Source: a virus. Taken from it: a stretch of 48,802 nucleotides of DNA. Location of the stretch: IMG/VR virus record IMGVR_UViG_3300007542_000035, positions 1-48,802 of that record. One strand, written 5' to 3'. Each line of letters opens with the position of its first letter. The first letter of the stretch is position 1. The translations under genes and the position numbers were made by a program. The notes below the pieces were generated by a model. The model did not search any database. It was given only the letters and a program-made list of their open reading frames with translations, and was not told the origin of the DNA. Shown here in pieces: positions 1 through 10,300 of the stretch.

Positions 1-49
1 AATCCATATTCATAACCTTCATGAACTGCTCAAGTGTTTCAATTTGCAT
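1..49 (-). CDS. Partial small-protein gene, 5' end only
   Basis: An open frame starts with ATG at 49 and runs off the left edge of the window, beginning MQIETLEQFMKVMNMD. An excellent ribosome binding site (AAGGAG) lies 6 bases upstream, and a consensus sigma-70 promoter lies at 81-109, so the start is well supported. The 16 visible residues do not identify a family. It is separated from the next gene upstream by about 110 bases that hold the promoter, so it begins its own transcription unit, read by host polymerase. Confidence 0.7.
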   Translation of the reverse strand, partial: MQIETLEQFMKVMNMD

Positions 50-80
50 TCAAAGCTCCTTGTTTGTTGAATGAGTGTAT

Positions 81-109
81 ATTGTAGTGAACATTAATAG
101 CTATGTCAA
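81..109 (-). promoter_or_regulatory. Sigma-70 promoter for the partial gene at 1-49
   Basis: On the minus strand, TTGACA (104-109) is followed after 17 bases by TACAAT (81-86). The -35 box is perfect and the -10 box has five of six consensus bases, with ideal spacing. The start codon lies about 32 bases downstream of the -10 box. It implies transcription by host polymerase, so early or constitutive expression. Confidence 0.85.
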
Positions 110-159
110 TGTGCAAAGTTCATATATTTCCACTTTACACAATTTTAATAGTAACGTAA

Positions 160-333
160 CTATTTGATTTCTAATGCCTTGCCAATTGTAGAGTCAAGGT
201 CTTTCATTGTGGTCTGTAGATCTTGTTGCATTTCTAGCACACGACGTTTTGGATTTAAATTAAATTTAGTTGTGAACCAAATGTTAACTCGATCCGCAAT
301 ATCTACCAGCATTCTAAATGTTTTACGCTTCAA
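160..333 (-). CDS. Small basic/amphipathic protein of 57 aa, TTG start
   Basis: The frame starts with TTG at 333 and ends with TAG at 160-162, giving a 57-residue product beginning MKRKTFRMLVDIADRV and ending GKALEIK. The TTG overlaps the TGA stop of the gp4 gene as TTGA, and GGGAG lies a few bases upstream inside gp4, so translational coupling is likely. The N-terminus is basic and the C-terminal half looks helical (LEMQQDLQTTMKDLDSTIGK). I do not recognise a family. A shorter ATG start (MLVDIADRV) is possible. It sits at the end of the gp4 transcription unit. Function unknown. Confidence 0.6.
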   Translation of the reverse strand: MKRKTFRMLVDIADRVNIWFTTKFNLNPKRRVLEMQQDLQTTMKDLDSTIGKALEIK

Positions 334-719
334 AATAACTCCCGTTCAGTTAATACTTGAAATTCCATATTGTTATTAACACAATATTCTTTTGCCGCTG
401 CCCATTTTGCCTTATTAACATGCCACTTCATTTGATAGCGTGGTTTTATCTCAATTAATTTTTTACGTGGATTACCATATTTGTCAATATAATCTACATA
501 AAAGTCTGGATAATAATTACGCATACGCTTTTCTTTAGGATGCATATATGGAATATGAAAACTTTCAGAATCCCAGAATTTAATAGCGTTAGAACGATCA
601 CAATACATCATAAATCTACGTTCCCATAGACTACGATAAATCGGATCTTTCTTTCCTAAAAATTTATTTTTATTATTTGGAGTAAACTTACCTTTGACGG
701 CTGAGTTCTTGAAATTCAT
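330..719 (-). CDS. 4: Head completion nuclease, gp4-like
   Basis: A 129-aa protein matching the T4 gp4 head completion family, a TnsA-like nuclease fold that finishes the filled head before tail joining. Visible hallmarks are the N-terminal segment with YRSLWERRFMMYCD (about residues 28-41), then NYYPDFYVDYIDKYGNPRKKLIEIKPRYQ (about 68-96), where the Asp of PDF and the E-x-K of IEIK match the PD-(D/E)xK catalytic triad. Length is close to that of T4 gp4 (about 150 aa). The gene overlaps the upstream 102-aa gene by 32 bases and the downstream 57-aa gene by the TTGA overlap, so it is part of a small three-gene unit. Family assignment is from motif recognition. Confidence 0.85.
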   Translation of the reverse strand: MNFKNSAVKGKFTPNNKNKFLGKKDPIYRSLWERRFMMYCDRSNAIKFWDSESFHIPYMHPKEKRMRNYYPDFYVDYIDKYGNPRKKLIEIKPRYQMKWHVNKAKWAAAKEYCVNNNMEFQVLTERELF

Positions 720-996
720 TTAGCCACCCATTCATTTGTTCTTGCCAACGCTGTTGTGCTAATAGTTCTAAATCTCGTACATTTACCTTTACAGGATTAC
801 CATATTCGTCTAGTAATACACATTCCTCTTCAAAGCAAATATCTAATGTTTTTAGTAGTTCTGGCCCTGCTCGCCACATCCCACCAGCATGTGCAAAAAG
901 CATCTTTGCTTCATATTTTTCTTTAAGCACACGTTTAGCAGCGTCGTGGTCAAAACGTCGGCGAACTGTTTCTACAAGTTGATCAGTGTTCATCAT
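688..996 (-). CDS. Conserved-looking phage protein of 102 aa, function unknown
   Basis: The product begins MMNTDQLVETVRRRFDHDAA and is mostly helical with alternating charge (KRVLKEKYEAKMLFAHAGG, then acidic CFEEECVLLDEYGNP). I do not recognise a family. It is the first gene of the unit that continues into gp4, overlapping gp4 by 32 bases, so a role in head completion or packaging is possible by position only. Two adjacent ATG codons could serve as the start; neither has a strong ribosome binding site. A possible promoter (TATAAT at 1007-1012) lies just upstream. Confidence 0.75.
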   Translation of the reverse strand: MMNTDQLVETVRRRFDHDAAKRVLKEKYEAKMLFAHAGGMWRAGPELLKTLDICFEEECVLLDEYGNPVKVNVRDLELLAQQRWQEQMNGWLNEFQELSRQR

Positions 997-1006
997 AGTG
1001 TTACTT

Positions 1007-1035
1007 ATTATACAAGAATTTAGGCCAAAAGTAAA
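1007..1035 (-). promoter_or_regulatory. Possible sigma-70 promoter for the gp4 unit
   Basis: On the minus strand a perfect TATAAT (1007-1012) sits 17 bases below TTTACT (1030-1035), which matches four of six -35 bases. The start codon of the 102-aa gene is about 11 bases from the -10 box, leaving a very short leader. The -35 box lies inside the downstream arm of the terminator stem at 1030-1055, so the two elements would share bases. Confidence 0.45.
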
Positions 1036-1055
1036 GGGCCGTTAAGCCCTTTACT
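1030..1055. terminator. Strong hairpin terminator, usable in both directions
   Basis: AGTAAAGGGC (1030-1039) and GCCCTTTACT (1046-1055) form a perfect 10-base-pair stem with a 6-base loop. On the plus strand the stem is followed by CTTTTTAT; on the minus strand it is followed by TTTT. It lies just after the stop of the 322-aa virion gene, so its evident use is to end the late minus-strand tail-fibre transcript before the gp4 unit. Confidence 0.8.
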
Positions 1056-1077
1056 CTTTTTATAATAATACTTATTA

Positions 1078-2046
1078 TTAGCTACCGCTAAATGCTGTTG
1101 AACTCATTGTTGGAGTTCCCCATGTATTACTAATATATGTAGTTGAAGGTGGTTTAATTACCATAGTGGCTGCTAATGTGCCGTCAACTGGTTCGTCTTG
1201 CGTAGCGCCAGGATTACCTGAAGTGTTCGCATTATCTTGGAAAGTTACTCGGTAGTAAATACTTGCGCCTGATTTATATGTATCAACCTGAACATAGTTT
1301 GCAGTATACAAGTAGGTAGCGTCAAACTGTTTAAAAATTGTAGCATAGGTACCTGTGTAATCGTGCCAGCCGTAAGCAGATTCTAATGTTGTTGTTGATC
1401 CTGAACCGCCTGATTTAGTAGTACCAGAGTATGAGCCGCCAGCAATAGTAGCGGTGCCTGACCCACCAGTGAAGTAAAGTGTGCCGCATGCTGAACATAG
1501 GTTAGTCCAGCCAGTATTTTTAGAACTTGCAGTACCACCCGAACGCGAAAAACTTAGTGCAATTCGACCGCCGCCGTTAAAGAAATAACGTGCGTGATCA
1601 GCACTACTAAATGTTACTGTAAAAACTGTTTGTTGGCTAGTATACCAAGTATTAGTACCAGTGCGTGATCCACCAGTAGTAATATCAGTACCACTAGCTG
1701 CACAATTTAATCTGTTATTAAAAACTGTAGAAATATTTCCACTTAATGCTGTGTATGCTGCGATTGTATCACCAGTTGAAGGATTTGTAATTGCTGTAAT
1801 GCTTGATCCTTGATGGTTAGCAATTGTGCTGCATCTATTGAGTAAATTTACCCATTGTGTTGCGGTAATAGTTGAGCCAGCACTGACAGTACTTAACCCA
1901 CCTGATTGACCGTAGCCTTTGTCGCTTGTTCCTGAACCCCAAACTGTATTTACGTTTGCTGTACCGTGATCCACGGCCGATGCGCCACCCTGAACAAAAA
2001 TGTTGTAGTGGTCATCGAGGATTGTGTCCCCTGCTTGATATGCCAT
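1078..2046 (-). CDS. Virion structural / tail-fibre-like protein, 322 aa
   Basis: The product begins MAYQAGDTILDDHYNIFV and is rich in Gly, Ser and Thr with few charged residues, typical of extracellular beta-structured phage fibres. A central segment, HARYFFNGGGRIALSFSRSG (about residues 151-170), is a block I associate with structural proteins of marine T4-like phages. Ser/Gly/Thr runs (SGGSGSTTTLES) follow. The start has an AAGGGA ribosome binding site. It is the last gene of the tail-fibre block, ending just before a strong terminator. It shares the MAYQ start with the neighbouring fibre gene. Exact location in the virion is an inference. Confidence 0.7.
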   Translation of the reverse strand: MAYQAGDTILDDHYNIFVQGGASAVDHGTANVNTVWGSGTSDKGYGQSGGLSTVSAGSTITATQWVNLLNRCSTIANHQGSSITAITNPSTGDTIAAYTALSGNISTVFNNRLNCAASGTDITTGGSRTGTNTWYTSQQTVFTVTFSSADHARYFFNGGGRIALSFSRSGGTASSKNTGWTNLCSACGTLYFTGGSGTATIAGGSYSGTTKSGGSGSTTTLESAYGWHDYTGTYATIFKQFDATYLYTANYVQVDTYKSGASIYYRVTFQDNANTSGNPGATQDEPVDGTLAATMVIKPPSTTYISNTWGTPTMSSTAFSGS

Positions 2047-2127
2047 TTTTTATTTTCCCTTTGTATTAGTTGATTCACCTCAACGCCATGCTTCTTACAG
2101 CTATGGCTGGGATACATCTTCTTTTTT

Positions 2128-3612
2128 TTAAAAGTTAATTTTAACGACGGCCTCTACAGTGCCTTCGCCATCTGTTGCTTTAGTATTTAACGCACGACCA
2201 ATAATATTTCGTGCTGTTGCTTCACCGTCTTGTGCTGCTCTTGCAAAGCCATTACCTGCGCTAACTAGGCGGTCACCTTTGTTAACACGACCAATAACTT
2301 TAACCGGCACACGTCCGTTCATAGCGACCGGTGGGTGTGTAGCATTTGAACCTGCTGAAGCATTCATTAAGTATGCAGCGCGGTCCGAAATAACGCCAAA
2401 GACATTTTCCGAAAGGTCGTCAATGGCTTTAGTAATTTCTGCAACACCGCCAAGTTCAACTACAGTACCTGCTTCGTATTCGTCATCTGCTTCGAAGCGT
2501 TCTGCTAAGTCAGCATACTCAGCTGATGTAGCCGTACCGTTGAATTCTGTTGCATAAATTGTTGAAAATCTATAGGTATTAGTACCAAATGTATAAGTGT
2601 TGTTAGTAGCAGGTTTAATATTACCTGAAATATCATTAGTACCATCTTTGTATAATAAGTCACCAGTAATCGAAATTGCATTATCAACATACTGTTTTGT
2701 TGCTACGCCAAGTGCAGCAGATGGGTCCCCTGATACTAATAAACGACTAGTAGCACCGTCAATTGTTAATGGAGTTGTAGTTGATCCACCATCGTTAACA
2801 CGGAAAATAATGTCGCCATCCAACGTAGAATTAGTAAGGTATGTATTTGAACCACTTACTGATAACTGTAAATCGCTATCAGCACCAAGTGTAACACCAG
2901 AATCATTTAGGATAGTTAACGCACCTGTCATTGAATCCCCGGCAACAGCAACAAAATCTGTGCTATTCATACCATCTAATAGGTCAGCGTTAGTTGCTTT
3001 ACCGGTGAACACCGCACCAGATACGTTAGTACTTAGTGTAACACCCGGAGCAACTACTTGCGTTCCCCACCCTTTGGCAACTGACGAACCTGGAGTAAAT
3101 GATGAGTCTTTACTAACAATAGCTACAACAGAGTCTTCGACATATAATTTAACAACAACGTGACTGGTAGCACCAGTATCTGTGATTGTATCGACAATAG
3201 CACCTGATGTTCCTGTACCGGATGTGAATGCAGGACCTACTAGTACCCAACTCGATCCATCGTGAACTTTTAATTGTGTATTCGTTGAATCAAACCATAA
3301 ATCACCAGCAATCAATCCCGATGTTGGCGCCGTGCCGCTTGATGTAGCAGCACCTAAATTCTTCCAAGTAGATCCAGTGTATACTCTTAGTACATTATCA
3401 CTGGTATGATAATGTAACTGACCAGCAAGGGCGCCACCTGGATAACTTGCACTTGCGCCGCACTCAAGTAACTTAACGAAGTTTTCGTTAACATATTCAC
3501 CGTAACCTGCATAATTCTTACCTACTAGTGTAAGAGTAGTGCTGGTGTCCGTGGTGCCGTCAGCAAGCGAAACAAGCAATGTTCCGTTTGATTTATTAAT
3601 TTGATAAGCCAT
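2128..3612 (-). CDS. Tail fibre protein with repeated GxLxFDxxxxxLxVxxGSSW modules
   Basis: A 494-aa Ser/Thr/Gly-rich fibre-like protein. Near residues 65-125 there are two copies of the short module seen in many phage fibres: GQLHYHTSDNVLRVYTGSTW and GDLWFDSTNTQLKVHDGSSW. The middle carries 'SDLQLSVSGSNTYLTNSTLDGDI', 'TTPLTIDGATSRLLV' style trimer-forming repeats. The C-terminal 140 residues start with EYADLAERFEADDEYEAG and contain VFGVISDRAAYLMN and PVAMNGRVPVKV; this resembles the autoproteolytic or chaperone-like C-terminal domains of some phage fibres (peptidase G2 type), but I cannot confirm cleavage residues. GGAG 9 bases before ATG supports the start. A late promoter (GATAAATA, 3646-3653) lies upstream. 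Probably the host-recognition fibre. Confidence 0.75.
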   Translation of the reverse strand: MAYQINKSNGTLLVSLADGTTDTSTTLTLVGKNYAGYGEYVNENFVKLLECGASASYPGGALAGQLHYHTSDNVLRVYTGSTWKNLGAATSSGTAPTSGLIAGDLWFDSTNTQLKVHDGSSWVLVGPAFTSGTGTSGAIVDTITDTGATSHVVVKLYVEDSVVAIVSKDSSFTPGSSVAKGWGTQVVAPGVTLSTNVSGAVFTGKATNADLLDGMNSTDFVAVAGDSMTGALTILNDSGVTLGADSDLQLSVSGSNTYLTNSTLDGDIIFRVNDGGSTTTPLTIDGATSRLLVSGDPSAALGVATKQYVDNAISITGDLLYKDGTNDISGNIKPATNNTYTFGTNTYRFSTIYATEFNGTATSAEYADLAERFEADDEYEAGTVVELGGVAEITKAIDDLSENVFGVISDRAAYLMNASAGSNATHPPVAMNGRVPVKVIGRVNKGDRLVSAGNGFARAAQDGEATARNIIGRALNTKATDGEGTVEAVVKINF

Positions 3613-3645
3613 ATTTGACTAACTCCAAAATGTTCTGTTTAATCT

Positions 3646-3653
3646 TATTTATC
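3646..3653 (-). promoter_or_regulatory. T4-type late promoter box before the tail fibre gene
   Basis: Minus-strand GATAAATA, one base from the T4 late consensus TATAAATA, 33 bases upstream of the 494-aa fibre start. The same box and spacing recur before gp6, the gp48-like gene and gp26. It would be read by polymerase carrying gp55, which is encoded in this window. Confidence 0.65.
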
Positions 3654-3673
3654 CAATAAATTATCTAAGCAGT

Positions 3674-4327
3674 TTATGCTGCACTTAAATTTGTTAATGT
3701 TTGAATACGTATTGTATAATCAATTTGTATCTGCCTATTCAACGATTTTTGCACTGGGTGAAAAATTACATGAGTAATTAACTTTAACTCGTCTGCTGAA
3801 CCGTTCCAGCTCTTCAATCCAAGTTCATCAAACACGTACTCACCATCGAGATTAGTACTATTATCAAATGCTTGTTGCCCTAATGGTTCACCATAATCTA
3901 GCAAACAGCTCACAAGAATATCTGTATATACATTCCCTGAAGTGTGCAGTACTGTTAAATAATTTCTAGACGGGTCTGTGTTTGCAGCCGAATTGTCATC
4001 GACTATCTTGCTATATGTTTCATTATATAAATTGGCATTTTGTCCTGTGCTGTTAGCTGGCAAATATGTAATAACGCCAGTTGGATCAACACTTGTGCCT
4101 CCATTACCAAAACTCATCTGATAAATGTAACCAAGATTTCTATTGGCTAAACTTTGTGCTAAGGCTTCGCTGATGTTTTCGTAATGAATAGCATTACGCT
4201 TGTCAACAAAAACTTCTTTAGTTTTTGGATCAAAGATTTTAATATGACCTTGCACATTAACTAATCCAGACTCGTTTGGTTTTTTATCCATAGCTTTTTC
4301 TTTTTTACCCGTGTCTTTGTTTTGCAT
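3674..4327 (-). CDS. Virion structural protein, about 205-217 aa
   Basis: The product reads ...ESGLVNVQGHIKIFDPKTKEVFVDKRNAIHYENISEALAQSLAN, then a block about a positive-strand-like fold (YIYQMSFGNGG) and a C-terminal domain ending YTIRIQTLTNLSAA. I recognise the style as a structural protein of marine T4-like phages that accompanies the fibre genes, but not a T4 equivalent. The longest frame starts at 4327, yet a late promoter box ends 7 bases before it, so an mRNA from that promoter would begin at the ATG itself. The internal ATG at 4291 (MDKKPNESG), 43 bases below the box, fits the spacing of the other late genes better. Function: probably a fibre attachment or baseplate-proximal protein (inference). 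Confidence 0.7.
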   Translation of the reverse strand: MQNKDTGKKEKAMDKKPNESGLVNVQGHIKIFDPKTKEVFVDKRNAIHYENISEALAQSLANRNLGYIYQMSFGNGGTSVDPTGVITYLPANSTGQNANLYNETYSKIVDDNSAANTDPSRNYLTVLHTSGNVYTDILVSCLLDYGEPLGQQAFDNSTNLDGEYVFDELGLKSWNGSADELKLITHVIFHPVQKSLNRQIQIDYTIRIQTLTNLSAA

Positions 4328-4333
4328 TTGTAT

Positions 4334-4341
4334 TATTTATG
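4334..4341 (-). promoter_or_regulatory. T4-type late promoter box before the 217-aa virion gene
   Basis: Minus-strand CATAAATA followed by ATAC, in the short gap between the giant gene (stop at 4368) and the next gene. It argues for a transcript start inside the longest frame and for use of the internal ATG at 4291. Confidence 0.6.
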
Positions 4342-4367
4342 CATCCTAAAATATACTTTTTAAATCC

Positions 4368-7300
4368 CTACTCTCCACGTAAGAATCGTGCTGCTCTGGT
4401 TGTTTGTTGTTGCAGTGATATTCCGTTACTTGGAGTAATAGTAGTACTGTCATCGTCTAACCCTTGCTCGTACCAAACTTCGTCGTATGGTGTTTGCAGC
4501 AATTGTCCTCTGCTGAAGTCAATAACTTTTGTAGACACGTTGTATTCTCTAACAATTGCAGTACCAGCAGTACCTCTACGTAGTCCGCTCACTGAGTTAG
4601 TTTCTAGATTGCGTTCTCTATATGTAATTCGTTCTCCGTTGATACTTATAATACCAAATCTTGCCGAATCTAAGTCTGGCTCACCTAACTTACTAACATC
4701 ATTGACATAGATAACGTCGTCTGTCCATTTTAAAGGTTGTGTTAGATAAGTTGTGTTATCATCGGTGATTCTGTATACTGCGGTATTGTCACGCATATCC
4801 TTGAAGATTCTAAATCCTAATGCATCCGGAACAACGCTATCTGTAATCATAGTAACAGCAAGTTCGTCATTACTAGTTAGTGTACTTCTAGATACTGCTA
4901 ATGTTAACCCATCGTCGCTCAGACTATAATCAGTACCTGGCAATAATCTAGTACCATTTAATGTTACCCATAATCTTTCGGTGCTAAACAATGCTCGGTC
5001 TAATTCAAATAAGTTAACTCTAACATCGGCTCCTGTTGACTTATCCCAAAGATCCATATCAAACCCATATGCATCAAACAGTTCTCTTGACGGCTCAAAT
5101 ACTACTGTAGGTCCTTGGAAAACTTGCGTTGAAATATCAAGTTCTCTTGAATCATTCCAACTTGTAACTGTAATAATATCTCCATCATCTAAGTTCAACC
5201 CATACCCTTCGGTAATCGTAAGAACTCCGTTGCTATCTACAGTATATCCAGCACCCCAACTTCCGGCAGCACTAGTGATGTAAATATCAACAACGTCCGA
5301 CGCAGTTGGGCTTTCATCATTTAAGAATGTAATTGATCTCGTCGTCGAATCGTCGTTTGGATCAACTTGATAATCAACATTTAATGTCAAACGTTCATTA
5401 TTTAAGAATACAGAAATTTCATCCTCGGCGACTAGATCCACGTCAATACCAATTTCGTCTCCGTATGGTAAAAATACCTGAGCTGGCGTGTGTCCACCAC
5501 CAAATACCGGTCTTTTAGTAATGCTTGGACCAGTTTGATAATGACCAGTTGGTGGGCGCAATCGTTTACCATTAACTTCAACAATTAAGTTTTCTCTATT
5601 TTTGTTATTTAAATTAAGTTGATCAATGACATAAGTTGGATCCCCGGCATTTGCTACAAATACTTGAGTTTCTGGGAATGAATATCTTAGATCCTGTTCT
5701 ATTGAATCTTCAGCAACATTGTCACCAAACACAGTAATTACAATAAAATGTGTATCGTTTAATTCTGTTGAATCGTCGTAATCGCCCATTACCAACATAA
5801 CAGTGGTCTCAGTTGAATCGTCGTTTAACGGACTCATTGTATAATTTGTAAACGTTTGTCCGTTAACCATTACAAGAACATCAACAATTTCATCGTATTG
5901 GATTGGAATTAACACGCTGCCTGAGATTTCATCCCCATACATTGTGTCTCTATAAATCTGATTGCCACCGCCGACGCCGTACACAAATACCTTAATGTAA
6001 TCGTTAACACCGGCCCCTGCATGAACACTAACTGATTTATTTTTCCAGTTAATTGTGTAATGGAATCCTTCAACTAATCTAACCCCACCGGTCATATTAT
6101 ACACAAATACAGTTGACGGGTGTTTTTGTAGATGTCCAAAATACATTTCCTGATCAGCACTAACATAATCAAATACTTGCGTTTTAACGGCAAATCCGTG
6201 ACCGTTATTACTGTAATCATATCCCGGACGTTGTGTTACTCGAATATCCAATGTGTCAAATACTCTACCCGGAATAAGTTCTTCCGGAGCGTGTGAGTTA
6301 TACACATCAACAAATTGACCACCTACAATGTCAGCATCTGGATCAATGTCAGTTGGCGGACCAATCACTACTGTTGGTGTGGTTAAGTACCCAAATCCTG
6401 GATCATCGATTAAAATTTCAATTACCCCGCCGCCAACTACTGTTGCTGCGGCTGTTGCCCTTCTAGTATTGCGATCGGGTGCTGCAATTGTAACTGTTGG
6501 GATTAAATCGTATCCTGTGCCAGGATTAGTAACTGTAATAGTAGCTACTCCGTCGTTATCAATAGTTGCGACCGCAGTTGCGCCTGAACCGTGCGTCATT
6601 ATACCAGTAGGTGCGCCAATGGTAATCGTTGGCGCAGTTGTATAATTTGCACCTGCATTAGTAACGGTAATACCTGTGACCCTTCCGTCACTAACGGTTG
6701 CAGTACCGGTTGCAATATCTCCAGTGATGCTTGAATCTTCAGCAATAGTTAACGCAGGTGCTGTTAAGTAGCCTGCACCTGCTGTGTCAATTGTTAAACT
6801 GGTTACAGCGTCTCCTGTTAAATTTGCCGTAAATGCAGCGGTAACAGGAGTAACATCTGGAGCTGATACAGTAACGTCAGGTGTATAAGAATACCCCCAC
6901 CCTGCATCTGTTAACGTAATAATGTCTACTGATCCATTGCTAACTGTAGCAGAAGCGGTTGCCTGTCTAGCAGCAGTTGGTGCAGAAAGAGATATTGTTG
7001 GTGTGATATCATAGTATGATCCACCGTTATCGACAGTAATACTAATCACTGATGTATTGTCAAGAACTGCCGTTGCCGAAGCACCTGTTCCGTGATTGAT
7101 TGTTGAATCTGGTGCACCTAACGAAACTGTCGGTGCGCTAGTGTAACCGGTGCCTGCTTCTGTTACTGTAATACTAACTACATATCCTTGTCCGGTATAC
7201 AACGGAGCAGTATCCCCTGAAATTGTTGCTGTTGCTGTAGCTTGCACGCCACCCGACAGATCAGGTGCACTAATTGTTACAGTCGGCGCACTTGTGTAAC

Positions 7301-10300
7301 CAGACCCTTGTGTTACCACTGTAATTGTTCCAATACCCCCTTCAGCGTCAAACGCGGCGTCGCCATCAAAACCATCGCCATCAAAACCAACTGTTGTTGT
7401 GTCAATAGTTGCAGTAGCAGTTGCTTGGATACCCAAAGTTGGTGCTGCTGGCGTAATAGTAACAGTCGGAGGTGTGTCGTACAAATAACCAACCTGGTCT
7501 ACGCTAATACTAGTAATTACGCCGCCACCTGAAACATTAGCACTAGCAGTTGCTTGCACCGCTGACTCATCAGGTGCCCCAATGGATAATGTAGGCGAAG
7601 AACTGTAATAATTTCCTCCTAAGATTCTAACCACATCTGTTAATTCATGATCTACAACAACTGCTCTTGCTGTTGAGTTAACACTTGCAGGTGGTGCTGT
7701 AACTGTTACTGCCGGCGATGCTGTATAAGAACTACCACCATTGATAATAGTTGTTCCCGACACAGCTCCGTTAGTAATAGTTGCAGTTGCGGTAGCACGT
7801 GCTACTGCTACGCTTGGAGGGTCGGAAAAAACAACAGACGGTACACTATCGTATCCACCACCGTTGGCGTTCATAGTAACACCAGTGACCGATCCACTAG
7901 TTAATAACGCCGACGCCGTTGCTTGAATTCCGGGTGTCGGTTCTTGTGCTGTTAACGTTACAGTTGGTGCCGACAGATAACCAAACCCATTGGTTACTAC
8001 TTCAACACCGGTGATAATATCACCGTCACCTAAAGCTCGAGCGGTAGCTGTAATATTATCCAATGGTGCAGAAATAGCAACAGCCGGCGGAACATCTGAG
8101 CTGTAACCTTTACCAACCTCAGTCATTGTTATTGATGTTACTTCTGTTGTGCTTCTATTAATATTAACCTGTCCAGTGGCTTGCACGGCATCGATACCAG
8201 ATAAATCTAACCCAGGGTACGAACCTGTAAACGAAGTAAAGATTTCGTTGTCTAAGATTGCTTCTGAATAGGTAGGTAACCCCTCTGGGCCGTATTCTAA
8301 ATTATCAAATACTGTCCTGTCAAAGCCGCCGGTACCAAATCCACTGTCTAAGATAAATTCAGGTCCTTTGAGTAATACTCCAGGATAATCAATACCATCA
8401 AATAATAGTGCAATATCTAGTCCAGGACTATTAACGTCAGCAACATAGAAACCCATAGTACGATCAATGCCACTTAATGTACTTGCTGGCACAATTCTAT
8501 AACGTTCTGGATCAAATGTATCTTCAGTTACTGAGCTACCATCTGAATATAAATCAATATAAACTCGATCATTATAACGAACTAACTGATCTGGAGGATA
8601 TACTTCGCCTGGCGCCCAATCAACGATCTGAGACTCATATTCATATCTATCGTATTTGATTCGAGTACTAATTGAACGTACACGGTCATTCTTGGTAACC
8701 GCTACAGCAATTGCACTTTCGGTATTTCCGCCATTAAACACTACAGTTGGTGTTGATCTATATCCCGAACCATGCTTAGTAATTTCAATTGACGATACTT
8801 CACCGTTTCCATTGATGTATGCTTGAATTTCTGTTGGGATTGCGGCGTCGCCACTGAGCGAAACTTGCGGTGCTACTGTATATCCAGCGCCACCGTTGAC
8901 TATAACTATTTCGTCAATGTCTAATAGATAATTATCAATCCATGTTTGATACGGCTGAGCATTCCAAATACTTTCAGTTGGTTCTCTGTTACTAACATCC
9001 GTTTCTAGAATAGCAATATCATCGTCTAAGATCGGACTTACAAACTGATAGTACGATGCATCATAAGCACTTGGCACATCAAAGTCAAATAAGTTACCTG
9101 CTACCGTATCGATTCCTTCATAACGTAACAAATATTCCTTAATTTTAACATGATATGGTTTTGATTCGTTTATATAATCCAACACTGATTGCTGATTATC
9201 TTTAAGATAAACAGAATATTGATCAAGTTCTCTAATCTTGTGATCTACATCGACTAGAGAAGTTTTAATTAGCCATTCAACATTTCCTTGTTCGGCTAAA
9301 ATATATTTAAATGTGCTTATTAACAGATTATTTCTTTCGTTAACAAAGTCGTTAATAAACAGCTCTTCGTTAATAGCTGTTAAGATTTGTCTAGTTTCTT
9401 CGGTTGGCCATTGATCAAAATACTGCACGTCAAATACTTCGACATCAAACCCGTAACGGCCGTCGATGTAACTATATAGGCTTGTACTAATCTGGATGGT
9501 ACCATCTTCAAGCCCTACTCTGATCCAGATGCCGTTGTTGTATTCATACAATTCCCACTTACCGTTGGAGTTAATTTTAACTTTACCAATTTCCCCATCA
9601 GATGCTACCACGGTTGCCAATTCGCTGTATGTGTTTTTCACATACTTTGGCATTGTTAATGCCGAGTAACCGGTTGAATACCAATCAATATAATTCCAAT
9701 AACGTTTAGTATCATATCCTTGTACACGGTACAAGTTTAATCCGTAGCTTGAATTAACTTCGTAAATGGACCAAAGATTGTTATTCTCCGAGTCGGTGGT
9801 AACTAAGTACCGATACCCAACCCCGTTAAGTACATGATTCTGATAGCCTAATTCTACATTATCAGCTACTTGGAAATCCCATAAACCACTGGTTGTACCT
9901 GGTATCGGTTCTTCGCTGTTAAGAATACTAAATTTTCTAAGCTCTGTGAACGGATGTTGTTGAAGAACCGCATTAGTTTCTGTGATATAATTTTTTAGAG
10001 CTGCAACACGATCTACAAAGAGACTCTGTCTTGGTCTAAAATCAACCCCGTAGCTATCAACAACACTTAGATTCGGATCAGGTACCTTATTACCTAACGT
10101 ATCAAGCCCTGCAAAACTATCAATTAGTTTACGGTATAAACCAGCTGATAGGAAATCAGCGGCCTTGCCTTCGCCTAATAGATCGTACTCAATGAAAATA
10201 TTATTATCAACAAACGTTTTGTTATATTCAACATGCAACACGCTACCAGAGTCAACTTTAACATGGTCATTGAAATTATACAAAGCTATTAGATTACTTC

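Noticed and set aside
2010-2112. A 35-codon minus-strand frame between the two fibre genes (starts MYPSHSCKKHGVEV)
   Set aside because: It overlaps the start of the 322-aa gene in another frame and has only a weak AAGAAG before it; too short to support without conservation.
2159-3163. Plus-strand open frames opposite the tail fibre gene
   Set aside because: Antisense shadows of a biased Thr/Ser/Val-rich gene; no start signals and no recognisable product.
6340-8920. CRISPR array or DNA-level tandem repeat
   Set aside because: The periodicity is in the protein pattern; spacing and DNA sequence vary between copies and there are no identical direct repeats.
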